Origin: Luteimonas galliterrae
Lineage (GTDB): Bacteria > Pseudomonadota > Gammaproteobacteria > Xanthomonadales > Xanthomonadaceae
Direction of reading: 5' to 3'
DNA: 64,000 nt
Assembly: GCF_023374055.1 (NCBI RefSeq)
Contig: NZ_JAMBEP010000002.1
Location: 1 to 64,000 of the forward strand
Under the pieces are notes generated by a model. It saw only the letters and a list, made by a program, of their open reading frames with translations, was not told the DNA's origin and did no database searches. Positions 18,352 through 26,707 of the stretch are shown piece after piece. A program made the position numbers and the translations under genes. The stretch's first letter is position 1. Each line of letters opens with the position of its first letter.

Positions 18352-20598
18352 TCAGAACGAAATCGTATACGTCAGCGAGGTCATGCGCCCGCGTCCGGCC
18401 CAGTAATTCTGGAAACCGGCCAGCTGAGACCAGCTGAGGATGTACTGCTCGTCGAGCAGGTTTTCAACGCCGAGGGTGAATTTGCCGATGCGGCCGGCAT
18501 CGTAGTTCACGCTGGCATCCCAGAGCGTGTAGCCCTCGGTCTTTTCGCTGTAGCTGAACTCGGCGCCGTCGAACGGGCGCACGTCGGTGCCGTAGAGATC
18601 GCGGTCGGACAAACGGGTCGCGCCCAGGGTCGCATCCGCATTCGGCAGGAATCTCCAGGTCACCGACATGGCCAACTTGTCCGGGTTGATGTCCAGCACG
18701 CCCATCGGCTTGTTCAATGGGCCTGGGCCGAAGCGCCCGTCGCGATCGGCGGACCAGAACGAAGTCTTGCCGCGGATTTCCGAGTAAAGCGCATTCAGCG
18801 TCACGTCGTCGCCGAAATTCAGCTCGCCGCTCAGCTCGAAGCCTTTGATCTCCACCGGCGCGCGGGTCATGATGAAATCGGCGGTGGTCGGATCGATCTG
18901 CAGCGACACGCCCAATTCCGAAGTGGAGCGGTAGACCGAACCGTTCAACGAACCGTAGGCGCCGCGCCAGTTGAAACCGTATTCGTTGTTGGCCACGATC
19001 ACCGGCTGCAGGTCCAGGATGCCGTCCACGCTCTGCCCCGGCACGCTGACGTTGCGCAGCGGAATGCCGACGTTGGGCAAGGTGAAGCCCTTGCTGTACG
19101 AACCGAATAGCGAGAACCCGTCGGCGACGCGCCAGATGACGCCGGCGTTGGGCAGGTCGGCCGTGTAATCCAGCTTGCCGCCTTCCACGAACACGCTGTT
19201 GCGGAAGGGGGTGGTGGTGTAGTCGTCGACCTCGAGTTCGCCGTCCTCGCGGCGGTAACCGCCGCTGAGGGTGACCGGACCGATGTCGTAGGACAGCTGC
19301 AGGTACGGCGCGACGCTGGTGTACTTCATCGGCGGCACCCAGGTGCGGTCGGTCAGCGCAAGTCGCTGCTCGGCTTCGTCTTCCACGAGGTCGACGCCGG
19401 TATGCAGTTCGAGGCCGTCGACGTTGAACAAAGAGGTGCGCGTCCACGAGGTGCGCAGGCCCTTCTTCTTGGTATCGATCTCGGACTGGTCGTAGATGCG
19501 CTGGCTCTCGTCGAAATTTTCGTCCACCTTGACCAGCTGCTTATCGTCGCTGTTTTCCGGCAGGTAGCGCATCGCCTGGTCGGCCACGTAGGCATTGAGG
19601 ATCAGCGTGCCGCCGAAGAAATCGGCATGCGAATATTCGGCCTGGATCTGTTCGAAGTCGTTGAACGCGTCCTTGGAACCGAAGATCTGGCCCTTCTCGG
19701 AGGTGTTCGTGCGCGGCACCACGCAGGGCGGATCCGCGTCTTCATCGTCCGGACCGCGGCAACCCAGCACCTGGATGTACTCGCCTTTGCCTTCGACCTT
19801 GAACTTGCTGTAGCTCAGCTGCAGACGTTGCACGCCATCCTCGCCGAAGTTGTAGCCGCCTTTGAGGAACAGGTTCTTGGATTCGGAACTGGCCAGCGAG
19901 CCGCTGGTGTTCATGCCGATCCGGCGGCCGTCGCCGTCGTAGGAGATGCCGCGGTCGATGTACGAAGCCGCACCGATGAAATCGTAGTTGGCCTGCTTGG
20001 CGGTGAAGATGCCGCCGACCTTCCAGCCTTCGCTGTCCTCGTGGCCTTGGGTGCTGTAGCGCGTAGTCAGCGTGGTCTCGTAGCCTTCCTTGTCCGGCGT
20101 CTTGGAGATGTAGTTGATCACGCCGCCGGTGGCGCCGATGCCTTCGGACGCGGACGGGCCGTTGATCACTTCGACCCGGCTGATGATGCCCATGTCGGTG
20201 AAGGTGCCGTTGCGGGTGCCTTCGCGCAGCGGCGAGCCTTGCGGCACGCCGTCGAACAGGCGCAGCGGCAAGCGGCCGCGCAGCGTTTCGCCGGTGTTGC
20301 TCATCGCCTGCGAAGATTCAGCATAGCCGGGCACCGTGCGCGACAGGACCGCGGTCGCGTCTTCGGTGACCGCCAACGTGTGTTGGACTTCTTCTTGCGA
20401 GACGACGGTGATCGCGCCCGGAATCTTGTCCACGGCCTTCGGCGCGCGGGTACCGGTGACGATGACGCTGTCCAGGTCGACCGCTTCTTTCTTCTTGGCG
20501 TTATCGTCCGTCGGCGCGGCCTCTTGCGCGCGCGCGTCGGGCGACAGTGCGGAGGCCAGCAGGATGCATGCGATCGCGGCGGAAAGTGGCTTGATCAT
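18352..20598 (-). CDS. TonB-dependent outer-membrane receptor
   Basis: A 748-aa energised transporter for a large substrate. The start at MIKPLSAAIA gives a signal peptide ending ARA-Q, preceded by AAGAGA. A TonB box-like DSVIVTGTRAP and the plug follow (IPGAITVVSQEEV, ISRVEVINGPSASEGIGATGG), then the barrel, ending in a terminal Phe (LTYTISF) as needed for outer-membrane insertion. Barrel features resemble siderophore-type receptors, including an extracellular loop with two Cys (GCRGPDD and PPCVV). It heads the carbohydrate cluster, suggesting oligosaccharide uptake, but iron-chelate transport cannot be excluded. Confidence 0.92.
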   Translation of the reverse strand: MIKPLSAAIACILLASALSPDARAQEAAPTDDNAKKKEAVDLDSVIVTGTRAPKAVDKIPGAITVVSQEEVQHTLAVTEDATAVLSRTVPGYAESSQAMSNTGETLRGRLPLRLFDGVPQGSPLREGTRNGTFTDMGIISRVEVINGPSASEGIGATGGVINYISKTPDKEGYETTLTTRYSTQGHEDSEGWKVGGIFTAKQANYDFIGAASYIDRGISYDGDGRRIGMNTSGSLASSESKNLFLKGGYNFGEDGVQRLQLSYSKFKVEGKGEYIQVLGCRGPDDEDADPPCVVPRTNTSEKGQIFGSKDAFNDFEQIQAEYSHADFFGGTLILNAYVADQAMRYLPENSDDKQLVKVDENFDESQRIYDQSEIDTKKKGLRTSWTRTSLFNVDGLELHTGVDLVEDEAEQRLALTDRTWVPPMKYTSVAPYLQLSYDIGPVTLSGGYRREDGELEVDDYTTTPFRNSVFVEGGKLDYTADLPNAGVIWRVADGFSLFGSYSKGFTLPNVGIPLRNVSVPGQSVDGILDLQPVIVANNEYGFNWRGAYGSLNGSVYRSTSELGVSLQIDPTTADFIMTRAPVEIKGFELSGELNFGDDVTLNALYSEIRGKTSFWSADRDGRFGPGPLNKPMGVLDINPDKLAMSVTWRFLPNADATLGATRLSDRDLYGTDVRPFDGAEFSYSEKTEGYTLWDASVNYDAGRIGKFTLGVENLLDEQYILSWSQLAGFQNYWAGRGRMTSLTYTISF

Positions 20599-20992
20599 GT
20601 GTCGTCTCTTCGATGTTTTTCGTGGCTGCGGAAACGCGACGGACCGCATTTCGGACATTGCGGTGATGCGCGGACGACGGCAGCGATCCGCGCGCCCGCT
20701 TGCTGCGCCCCCCTGGCGCCGTGCTCAACAGCCTTGTTGCGCGAGAGCCTATGCGCTCTATTCCACGGGTAGAACCGCCGCGGACTATGTTCAGAGACTA
20801 GTTTTTGTTGCTTACCACGATAGAAAAAGTTTGTCGCAGTGCAACATAACCGTCTTTCCACCGCATGCGGCTTTTCGAAAGAGCGGTTTTGTAGGAGCGG
20901 CTTTAGCCGCGAGCTATTTCCAGCAGCGGCGTCTTGCGGGAAAGAGCTCGCGGCTAAAGCCGCTCCTACAAAAGCCGGCGCCTACAAGAACG
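20599..20992. promoter_or_regulatory. 394-bp intergenic region: receptor leader and GTAG palindrome
   Basis: Lies between the LysR gene stop and the receptor start, both on the minus strand. The half nearest the receptor is relatively A/T rich (20760-20850) and is the probable promoter zone for the receptor, but no convincing -35/-10 pair could be fixed by eye. The other half holds the palindromic repeat described separately. No gene is seen. Confidence 0.4.
20891..20969. repeat. Palindromic GTAG-type repeat (4)
   Basis: gtaggagcggctttagccgc with its inverted copy ending in gccgctcctac. Both arms carry the same C-to-T change relative to the other copies (ttagcc for tcagcc on one arm, ggctaa for ggctga on the other), so the pairing is preserved by a compensatory change. 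Confidence 0.88.
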
Positions 20993-21874
20993 TCAGCGCG
21001 CCTGCGCCTGCATCGCCTTGCGGCTTTCCTGCAGGAAAACGGTTACCAGGCGCACGCGCACGCTCGAACGCGACCAGACCACGCCGATCCGTCGCGGCAC
21101 CGTCGCCGCGGGCAAGGGAATACGGACTACGCGCAACCCTTCTGGCCAAGGGCGCGCCCAGTCCGGCACCAGCGACACGCCCAAGCCGCGATCGACCATC
21201 ACTGCGATGGCGTTGAGCGCATTCAGCTCGAAGCGCTCGCGCGGCACGATCCCCGCCGCGCGCAGATACTCGTCGGCCTGACGGCCGCCCCATTGGTGGC
21301 GGTCGTAGCGGATCAGCGGTTGGGTGGACAGCAAGTCGTGCGGGTCGCGGCCGGCCATGCTCTCGGGCGCCAGCACGACCAGCGGCTCCTCGCGCAGCAG
21401 CTGCCATTCGCAGGTCTTGGGCAGGTCGTAGGGCGCCTGCAGCACGATGGCGGCGTCGAGGTCGCCCTCCTCCACCGCGCGGTACAGGTCGGCCGAATAA
21501 CCGGGCTTGATGAATACGTTGATCAGCGGGAAGGCCTCGACCATCCGCGCCAGCGCATCGGGCAGCATGCCGGCGAGCGCGGTCGGGCACGCGCCGAGCC
21601 GCAATTCGCCGGAGACCGCATTGTCGTTGGCGACGCTGCGCAAATCTGCCACGCTGCGCAACAGGTCGCGCGACCGCTGCAGGATCCGCGACCCTTCCTC
21701 GGTGACGCTGACCGTGCGCCCGACCCGAGCGATCAGGGTCGCACCGATCTCCCGCTCGAGCGTCCTGATCTGCTGCGCCACGGCCGCCGGGGTGATGTTG
21801 AGCACGCGCGCCGCCGCCGCCATGGAGCCTTGGTCGACCACGGTCACGAAGGTGTTGAGGAACTGGGTGTCCAC
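20993..21874 (-). CDS. LysR-family transcriptional regulator
   Basis: A 293-aa DNA-binding regulator. The N-terminal winged helix is typical: FVTVVDQGSMAAAARVLNIT, AAVAQQIRTLEREIGATLI, then VTEEGSRIL. The C-terminal effector domain begins near GELRLGACP. It is divergent from the PhyH-type dioxygenase and upstream of the TonB receptor on the same strand, so the 182-bp shared region is the likely operator. The inducer is unknown. Confidence 0.93.
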   Translation of the reverse strand: MDTQFLNTFVTVVDQGSMAAAARVLNITPAAVAQQIRTLEREIGATLIARVGRTVSVTEEGSRILQRSRDLLRSVADLRSVANDNAVSGELRLGACPTALAGMLPDALARMVEAFPLINVFIKPGYSADLYRAVEEGDLDAAIVLQAPYDLPKTCEWQLLREEPLVVLAPESMAGRDPHDLLSTQPLIRYDRHQWGGRQADEYLRAAGIVPRERFELNALNAIAVMVDRGLGVSLVPDWARPWPEGLRVVRIPLPAATVPRRIGVVWSRSSVRVRLVTVFLQESRKAMQAQAR

Positions 21875-22056
21875 GTCGTCTCGCTCTGCGTGGCGGCAGG
21901 CTACACGACGGCCGCGGCCGGCGCCATGCCCAGCTGGCGCCGTGGAGACTTGTCGAACAACACTTATGGCTGCGTTTGAAGATAGCGCCGCGCGCTTGGC
22001 GCATCACGGCGGCGGGCGAACAATTAGGCGACCGCCTACTGAGCCGGTAAGCCGCC
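21875..22056. promoter_or_regulatory. Divergent lysR/dioxygenase promoter region
   Basis: The 182 bases between the two divergent starts are where a LysR regulator normally binds to control itself and its partner. A weak T-N11-A type site cannot be singled out by eye. Confidence 0.35.
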
Positions 22057-22839
22057 ATGGACTATCCCGCAGCGACCGCGGACCAGATCGCCTTCTTCGA
22101 CGCGCACGGCTACCTGGTGGTGAGGCAGGCGATCCCGCAGGCCGATCTGGACCAGATCGAAGCGCATTGCGACATCCTCATCGCCGAGAAGGACCGCCTG
22201 GCCAACGACTGGGCCTGGGACGAGAAGGAAAGCAAAGAGGAGCGGTCATTCCGGATCGTGCAGTCCTCGCCTTCCTACGTCTGGCCCGATATCCAGGAGC
22301 AGGCTTATCGCAAGTGGCTGGCGTCGTTCGCGTCCGCCCTGATGGGCCTGGACATGGAATTCTGGTACGACCAGTTCCTCGGCAAGCCGCCGGGCAAGAG
22401 TTCCCCGACCTACTGGCACCAGGACGAGGGTTACTGGGGCCGCAATCTCGACAATCGCGGCATCACCGGCTGGATCCCGCTACAGGACGTCGACACCGTC
22501 AACGGCTGCATGCATTTCGTCGATGGCGGACACCAGAACGGCGTGCTCGTCCATCGGCTGGTCGAAGGCGTGCAGAGCGATCTGTTGGTGTGCGAGGTCG
22601 ACGAAAGCCGCGCGGTGGCCTGCCCGATGGCGCGCGGCGATGTCGCCTTCCATCATTCCAAGACCCCGCACATGAGCAATGCCAACACAGGCAAGGCTTG
22701 GCGCAAAGCGGTCACCAACCACCTGCAGGCGGTGGGCGCAGGCGGTGAAGGAAACCATTATCCGTGGCGCGTAAAAGTCAACCAGCGCACCGGAGAGCGG
22801 CGCATGGCGGGCGAAATGCCGGACGCGAAGAAGGCCTGA
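22057..22839 (+). CDS. Phytanoyl-CoA dioxygenase (PhyH) family protein
   Basis: Predicted Fe(II)/2-oxoglutarate-dependent hydroxylase of 260 aa. The facial triad is visible: His and Asp in YWHQDEGYW (about 116-124) and a distal His in VAFHHSKTPHMS, with an Arg in the following ANTGKAWRKAVTNH segment for 2-oxoglutarate binding. N-terminal FFDAHGYLVVRQAI is characteristic. It is transcribed away from the LysR gene and is probably its target. The substrate is not predictable; the family hydroxylates lipids, sugars, small acids and natural products. Confidence 0.88.
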   Translation: MDYPAATADQIAFFDAHGYLVVRQAIPQADLDQIEAHCDILIAEKDRLANDWAWDEKESKEERSFRIVQSSPSYVWPDIQEQAYRKWLASFASALMGLDMEFWYDQFLGKPPGKSSPTYWHQDEGYWGRNLDNRGITGWIPLQDVDTVNGCMHFVDGGHQNGVLVHRLVEGVQSDLLVCEVDESRAVACPMARGDVAFHHSKTPHMSNANTGKAWRKAVTNHLQAVGAGGEGNHYPWRVKVNQRTGERRMAGEMPDAKKA

Positions 22840-22854
22840 CGCGGCGGGCTTTTC

Positions 22855-22931
22855 GTAGGAGCGGTTTCAGCCGCGAGCTCTTGCCGATCGATGGGAAAAC
22901 ATTAAGAGCGTGCGGCTGAAGCCGCATCTAC
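22855..22931. repeat. Palindromic GTAG-type repeat (5)
   Basis: gtaggagcggtttcagccgc then the inverted copy ending gcggctgaagccgcatctac. Arms are imperfect (gagcgg against ccgcat), suggesting an older copy. It separates the converging dioxygenase and symporter genes. Confidence 0.82.
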
Positions 22932-22942
22932 GAAGAGCCGCG

Positions 22943-25429
22943 TCAATCCGCCTTTTCCGGCGCAGGAAGATGGTCGCGATTCGAATCGCTGGCCCTATCC
23001 GCATAAATCGTCAGCCCCGCCAGCGAACGCTTCGGCGCCGGGAACATCAGGCTGGCCAGATAGCCGATCACGATGCACAGCAGGATCGAGATCGCCAGGT
23101 AGAAATACGGATGCACCAGGTCGAAAGACCACGCCAGCATCGTCAGGCAGATGCTCGAGCCGATGCCGATCGCCACGCCCGGCGAGTTGGCGCGTCGCGT
23201 GAACATGCCCAGCGTATAGGCGCCGGCGAAGCCCCCGCCGAGCAGGCCGGCCAGTTCGATAGACACGTCGAACAGCGAATGGATATCGAAGCGCGACAGT
23301 AGCAGCGCGATGCCTATGCCGACCAGGCCGACCGCGATGCCGATCAGTTCGGCGAACAACACGCTTTTCTTGGGCGTTGGATTCTTCGCCAGCTTCTCGT
23401 AGAAATCGACCGAAGCCAGCGTCGAAACGCTGTTGATAATGCTCGACAGCGTCGACATGGCCGCCGCGAAGATGCCGGCGATGATCAGCCCGGTGATGCC
23501 GGCAGGAAGCTCCGCGGCGATGAACAGCGGGAATGTGGCGTCGATCGGCAGCGTCGGGTTCATCCGCTCCGGGTGCGACTGGTAATACACGTAAAGCGCG
23601 GTGCCGATCATGTAGAAGAAGAAGCCGCCCGGGATCATGATCGCCGCGAAGGCCCATACCGAGCGGCCGGCTTCCTTGTCGGACTTCGTCGACAGCACGC
23701 GCTGCATCAGAACCTGGTCCTTGGGGAAGGTGAGCACGACGTCGAACAGCACCAGGAAGATGAAGCCCCAGACCGTGGCCTGCGTCAGGTCGAAACTGAA
23801 ATCGAGCAGCTTGAACTTGTGGTCCGCATTGGCGGCGGCGAGGAATTCGGGGATGCCGCCGTTGATGCTGTAGATGATGAAGGCGATCGCGAAGAAGGCA
23901 CCGCCGAACATCACGAAGACCTGCACGAAATCGGTCCAGATCACCGCCTTCATGCCGCCCAGCGTGGTGTACAGGATCGTGAACACCCCCATGATCAGGA
24001 TGCTCCACACCACATCGATGCCGGTGATCGTGGCGATCGCCAACGACGGCAGGAACAGGATGATGCTCATCCGGCTGCCAATCTGCATGACGATGCACAG
24101 CGCGCTGGCGATCATGCGCACGGCCGGATGGAAGCGCGTTTCCAGGTACGAGAACACCGACATCAGGTCCAGGCGCCGCAGCAGCGGCACGATCCAGACC
24201 GCCACGAACATCAGCCCGAGGATCGCGATGAGGTTGTTGGTAAGGTATTGCCAGTTCGTTTCGAACGCCTTGGCCGGAATCGCGATGAAGCTGATCGAAC
24301 TGGTATTGGTGGCATACAAGCTGACGCCCGCGGCCCAGAACGGGATGCTGCGGCCGCCGACGAAGAAATTGGCGGTGGAATTGCGCTTTTCCCGCAGGTA
24401 GAAGTACAGGCCGATGCCGAGCATCGAGATCAGGTAGAGCGCAATCACGATCCAGTCGAGCCATTTCAGCAGCAGCTTGGTGGATTCGATTTGCGCATAG
24501 CCGAACCGAACTGGCCCGCCTCGCGATGCCTGCGCCCAGAGGAAACCGTCGTGCCATGGCGCTACGGCGACCGGCTCGGGCACGGTGACTCCCGGCAACG
24601 TCGCCCAGGCGCGAGTGATGGTCTGGAAGGTCATCGGGACGGCCGCGGCCTCTGTGCCCGGCTCGCGCACCAGATAAATCGCATGCGCCTGGCCGATGGG
24701 GCGCGGCGAATTCGGCACGACCGTGCCCGGCACCTGCCCTACCCGCGTCCAGCCCTGATCGGCGGACCAGCGCAACAGCGATTCGCGGCCGCCTTGCGCG
24801 CCGGAGACTGTTATAAACACCGCTCCGGTCTGCGCCATCAGCGACGTCGGCCGGTCCACGCCGGGCCATCCTGGCAACCTTGTCCACTGGGGATTCACCG
24901 CATCCAGTTCGGCCCTCAACAGCTGCGCCGCCATGCCGTCCAATCCGGCGACATAGATCTGGTTGTCCTTGATCGCGCCATGCGCCTGTTCGAGCGCGAT
25001 CGGCAACGATGGCAGCGCTTGCAGCCCGAGCTGGCCGTGGGCGATGACGACTTGCGCTACGCCGGTGACGGCTTGCGATCCCGGAGCGCCGGTCAGTGCA
25101 TACGTCCGGGCTTCGTCGCCGAACAGGCCGATGACGATCGCCGAATCGGCGAAGTTGCGCCATGGCAGCGGCGACCACGCCGTCTTGTCTTTGTCCAATG
25201 CCCATGCAGCATCGCGCTGTATCGCGACAGGCCGCCCCTCGATCATCGCGATGCCGACAAGCGGCTCGGAGGACGCCTGCAACGCCGGCAGCGAGCCGCC
25301 GCGCATCGGCGTCAGACTTTCCGCGCCGGCGGGCGATGCCAAAGCCAGCACGCAGATCGCTGCGAACAGCCGCATCAGCGCCGCGAATGCGCCACCCCGC
25401 GGCGCGGCCTGCCCTTTTGCGTCACGCAT
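22943..25429 (-). CDS. Fusion of exported beta-propeller domain to sodium:solute symporter
   Basis: An 828-aa protein. Residues about 35-315 follow a signal peptide (ending near PAGAES) and form a periplasmic repeat domain resembling cyclically permuted mutarotase/kelch propellers. From about 320 comes a sodium/solute symporter (SSS) with roughly 13 hydrophobic helices, including NSTANFFVGGRSIPFWAAG and GGMKAVIWTDFVQ motifs typical of sialic-acid/glucose-type SSS carriers. The N-terminal domain may capture or epimerise the substrate before uptake. The first ATG overlaps the end of the CitE-like gene by 8 bases; an ATG at 25375 giving MRLFAAICVL is an alternative start. The substrate is probably a sugar or sugar acid. 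Confidence 0.87.
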   Translation of the reverse strand: MRDAKGQAAPRGGAFAALMRLFAAICVLALASPAGAESLTPMRGGSLPALQASSEPLVGIAMIEGRPVAIQRDAAWALDKDKTAWSPLPWRNFADSAIVIGLFGDEARTYALTGAPGSQAVTGVAQVVIAHGQLGLQALPSLPIALEQAHGAIKDNQIYVAGLDGMAAQLLRAELDAVNPQWTRLPGWPGVDRPTSLMAQTGAVFITVSGAQGGRESLLRWSADQGWTRVGQVPGTVVPNSPRPIGQAHAIYLVREPGTEAAAVPMTFQTITRAWATLPGVTVPEPVAVAPWHDGFLWAQASRGGPVRFGYAQIESTKLLLKWLDWIVIALYLISMLGIGLYFYLREKRNSTANFFVGGRSIPFWAAGVSLYATNTSSISFIAIPAKAFETNWQYLTNNLIAILGLMFVAVWIVPLLRRLDLMSVFSYLETRFHPAVRMIASALCIVMQIGSRMSIILFLPSLAIATITGIDVVWSILIMGVFTILYTTLGGMKAVIWTDFVQVFVMFGGAFFAIAFIIYSINGGIPEFLAAANADHKFKLLDFSFDLTQATVWGFIFLVLFDVVLTFPKDQVLMQRVLSTKSDKEAGRSVWAFAAIMIPGGFFFYMIGTALYVYYQSHPERMNPTLPIDATFPLFIAAELPAGITGLIIAGIFAAAMSTLSSIINSVSTLASVDFYEKLAKNPTPKKSVLFAELIGIAVGLVGIGIALLLSRFDIHSLFDVSIELAGLLGGGFAGAYTLGMFTRRANSPGVAIGIGSSICLTMLAWSFDLVHPYFYLAISILLCIVIGYLASLMFPAPKRSLAGLTIYADRASDSNRDHLPAPEKAD

Positions 25430-26279
25430 GCGGTTGTGCCGCCGCGACGAGCGCTTGCGCGCGTTTCAGGAAAGGGAGATCGATCATCCTACCGTCCACC
25501 AAGAAGGCGCCATGCCCTTGCTGCGCCGCCGACTGTGCAGCGTCGACGATCCGCTGCGCGGCGGCGAGTTCTTCCGCGGATGCAGCGAATGCAGCGTTGG
25601 CCAAGGCGACTTGGCGCGGGTGGATGCAAGTCTTGCCGATATAGCCGAGCCGGCGCGACATGCCCGCCTCGGCGCTGAAACCGGCATCGTCGGCGAGATC
25701 GGCGAAAGCGCCATCGACTGCGAACAGGCCCGCCTGCGCGGCGGCCATGCGCACCGCGAACATCGCGGCGTGGACATTGGCGATGCCGCGGCGGTCGATG
25801 CCGTAAGGCTCGAACAGGTCGCCCAGGCCCAATTGCAGTCCCGCCACGCGCGGATGCGCGGCGGCGATCTCGGCGGCGTGCGCCAGCGCCGCAGGCGTCT
25901 CTATATTCACCAGTAGCCCGATCGGCGCGGCGACGCCGTTCGCAGATTCGGCGCGTTCGACGACGCCGATCGCCGCCAGCAAAGCTTGCGCGGATTCGAT
26001 CTTGGGCAGGTTCAGCAGCGCCACGCCGTCGCGCGCGGCCGCGGCCAGGTCGTCCTGAAAATGGCCGCTGTCGGGCGCATTGACCCGGACGATCACGACT
26101 TTGGCCGCCGCCCGCACCGCATCGGAACCGACGAATTCGGACACCTTCAGCCGAGCTTCGGCCTTGCGTTCGGCGGGCACCGAATCCTCCAGATCGAAGG
26201 ACAGCGCATCCGCATCGCCCGCCAACGCCTTGGCGAACAATTCCGGCCGCGCGCCCGGCACGAACAACTTGCTACGCAT
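25422..26279 (-). CDS. CitE-like HpcH/HpaI aldolase / citrate lyase beta family protein
   Basis: A 285-aa cytoplasmic lyase that should cleave or form a C-C bond of a short acyl-CoA or acid such as malyl-CoA or citramalyl-CoA. Motifs: RSKLFVPGARPELFAKAL at the start, ALSFDLEDSVP with metal-binding acids, LLVNIETPAALAHA, LQLGLGDLFEPYGI and GKTCIHPRQV. It is shorter than CitE of citrate lyase complexes and no CitD/CitF genes are present, so it is a stand-alone CitE-like enzyme. It is coupled to the symporter by an 8-base overlap. Confidence 0.87.
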   Translation of the reverse strand: MRSKLFVPGARPELFAKALAGDADALSFDLEDSVPAERKAEARLKVSEFVGSDAVRAAAKVVIVRVNAPDSGHFQDDLAAAARDGVALLNLPKIESAQALLAAIGVVERAESANGVAAPIGLLVNIETPAALAHAAEIAAAHPRVAGLQLGLGDLFEPYGIDRRGIANVHAAMFAVRMAAAQAGLFAVDGAFADLADDAGFSAEAGMSRRLGYIGKTCIHPRQVALANAAFAASAEELAAAQRIVDAAQSAAQQGHGAFLVDGRMIDLPFLKRAQALVAAAQPHA

Positions 26280-26390
26280 GGGTTCTGCCCGTCATGGCCG
26301 CAGTTTGCGCCAAGCCGCGCGCCGGTTTGGAGAGGCGCTTCCGGTTTCAAAAGATAGGATTTCTTTCGATTGCCCGGCGACCGTCGCCGG

Positions 26391-26425
26391 AAACAAGAAC
26401 GGCGCGACTCCAGAGCCGCGCCGTT
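26391..26425 (-). terminator. Terminator downstream of tRNA-Val
   Basis: On the minus strand: aacggcgcgg ... cgcgccgtt followed by cttgttt, about 24 bases after the tRNA 3' end. A second short hairpin (ccacgccttcgagcgtgg) overlaps the tRNA CCA end. Confidence 0.8.
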
Positions 26426-26448
26426 GCCGGGATCCACGCTCGAAGGCG

Positions 26449-26523
26449 TGGTGGGCGGTACAGGGTTCGAACCTGTGACCCCTACCATGTCAAGGTAGTG
26501 CTCTACCGCTGAGCTAACCGCCC
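26449..26523 (-). tRNA. tRNA-Val, anticodon GAC
   Basis: 75 nt with encoded CCA. The acceptor stem GGGCGGT pairs with ACCGCCC; the D arm contains TAGCTCAGCGGTAGAGC; anticodon stem CTACC/GGTAG encloses TTGACAT, giving anticodon GAC; the T arm CAGGTTCGAACCCTG is canonical. Confidence 0.97.
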
Positions 26524-26613
26524 CGATTTACGTCGATGCGCCTGCGCGGGAAACCGTGCAGGGCTGCGAATTCTAGCCTAGCGGCACTATCGGAACAACC
26601 AATCTTGCGGGCC

Positions 26614-26672
26614 GTAGGTCGGGGCAACGCCCCGACGCGCTCGTAAGCCGCCGGGACGTCGCCCCGACCTAC
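26614..26672. repeat. Palindromic GTAG-type repeat (6), variant core
   Basis: gtaggtcggggcaacgcccc and the inverted ending cgtcgccccgacctac, 59 bases in all. Same GTAG...CTAC termini as the other copies but a different arm sequence; it lies between tRNA-Val and uvrB. Confidence 0.82.
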
Positions 26673-26707
26673 GGAGCATCGTGGACCATCGGCCCGCGTC
26701 GCCCGGT

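Noticed and set aside
26524-26707. Small gene between tRNA-Val and uvrB
   Set aside because: The open frames there are created by the palindromic repeat and change with it; no start context.
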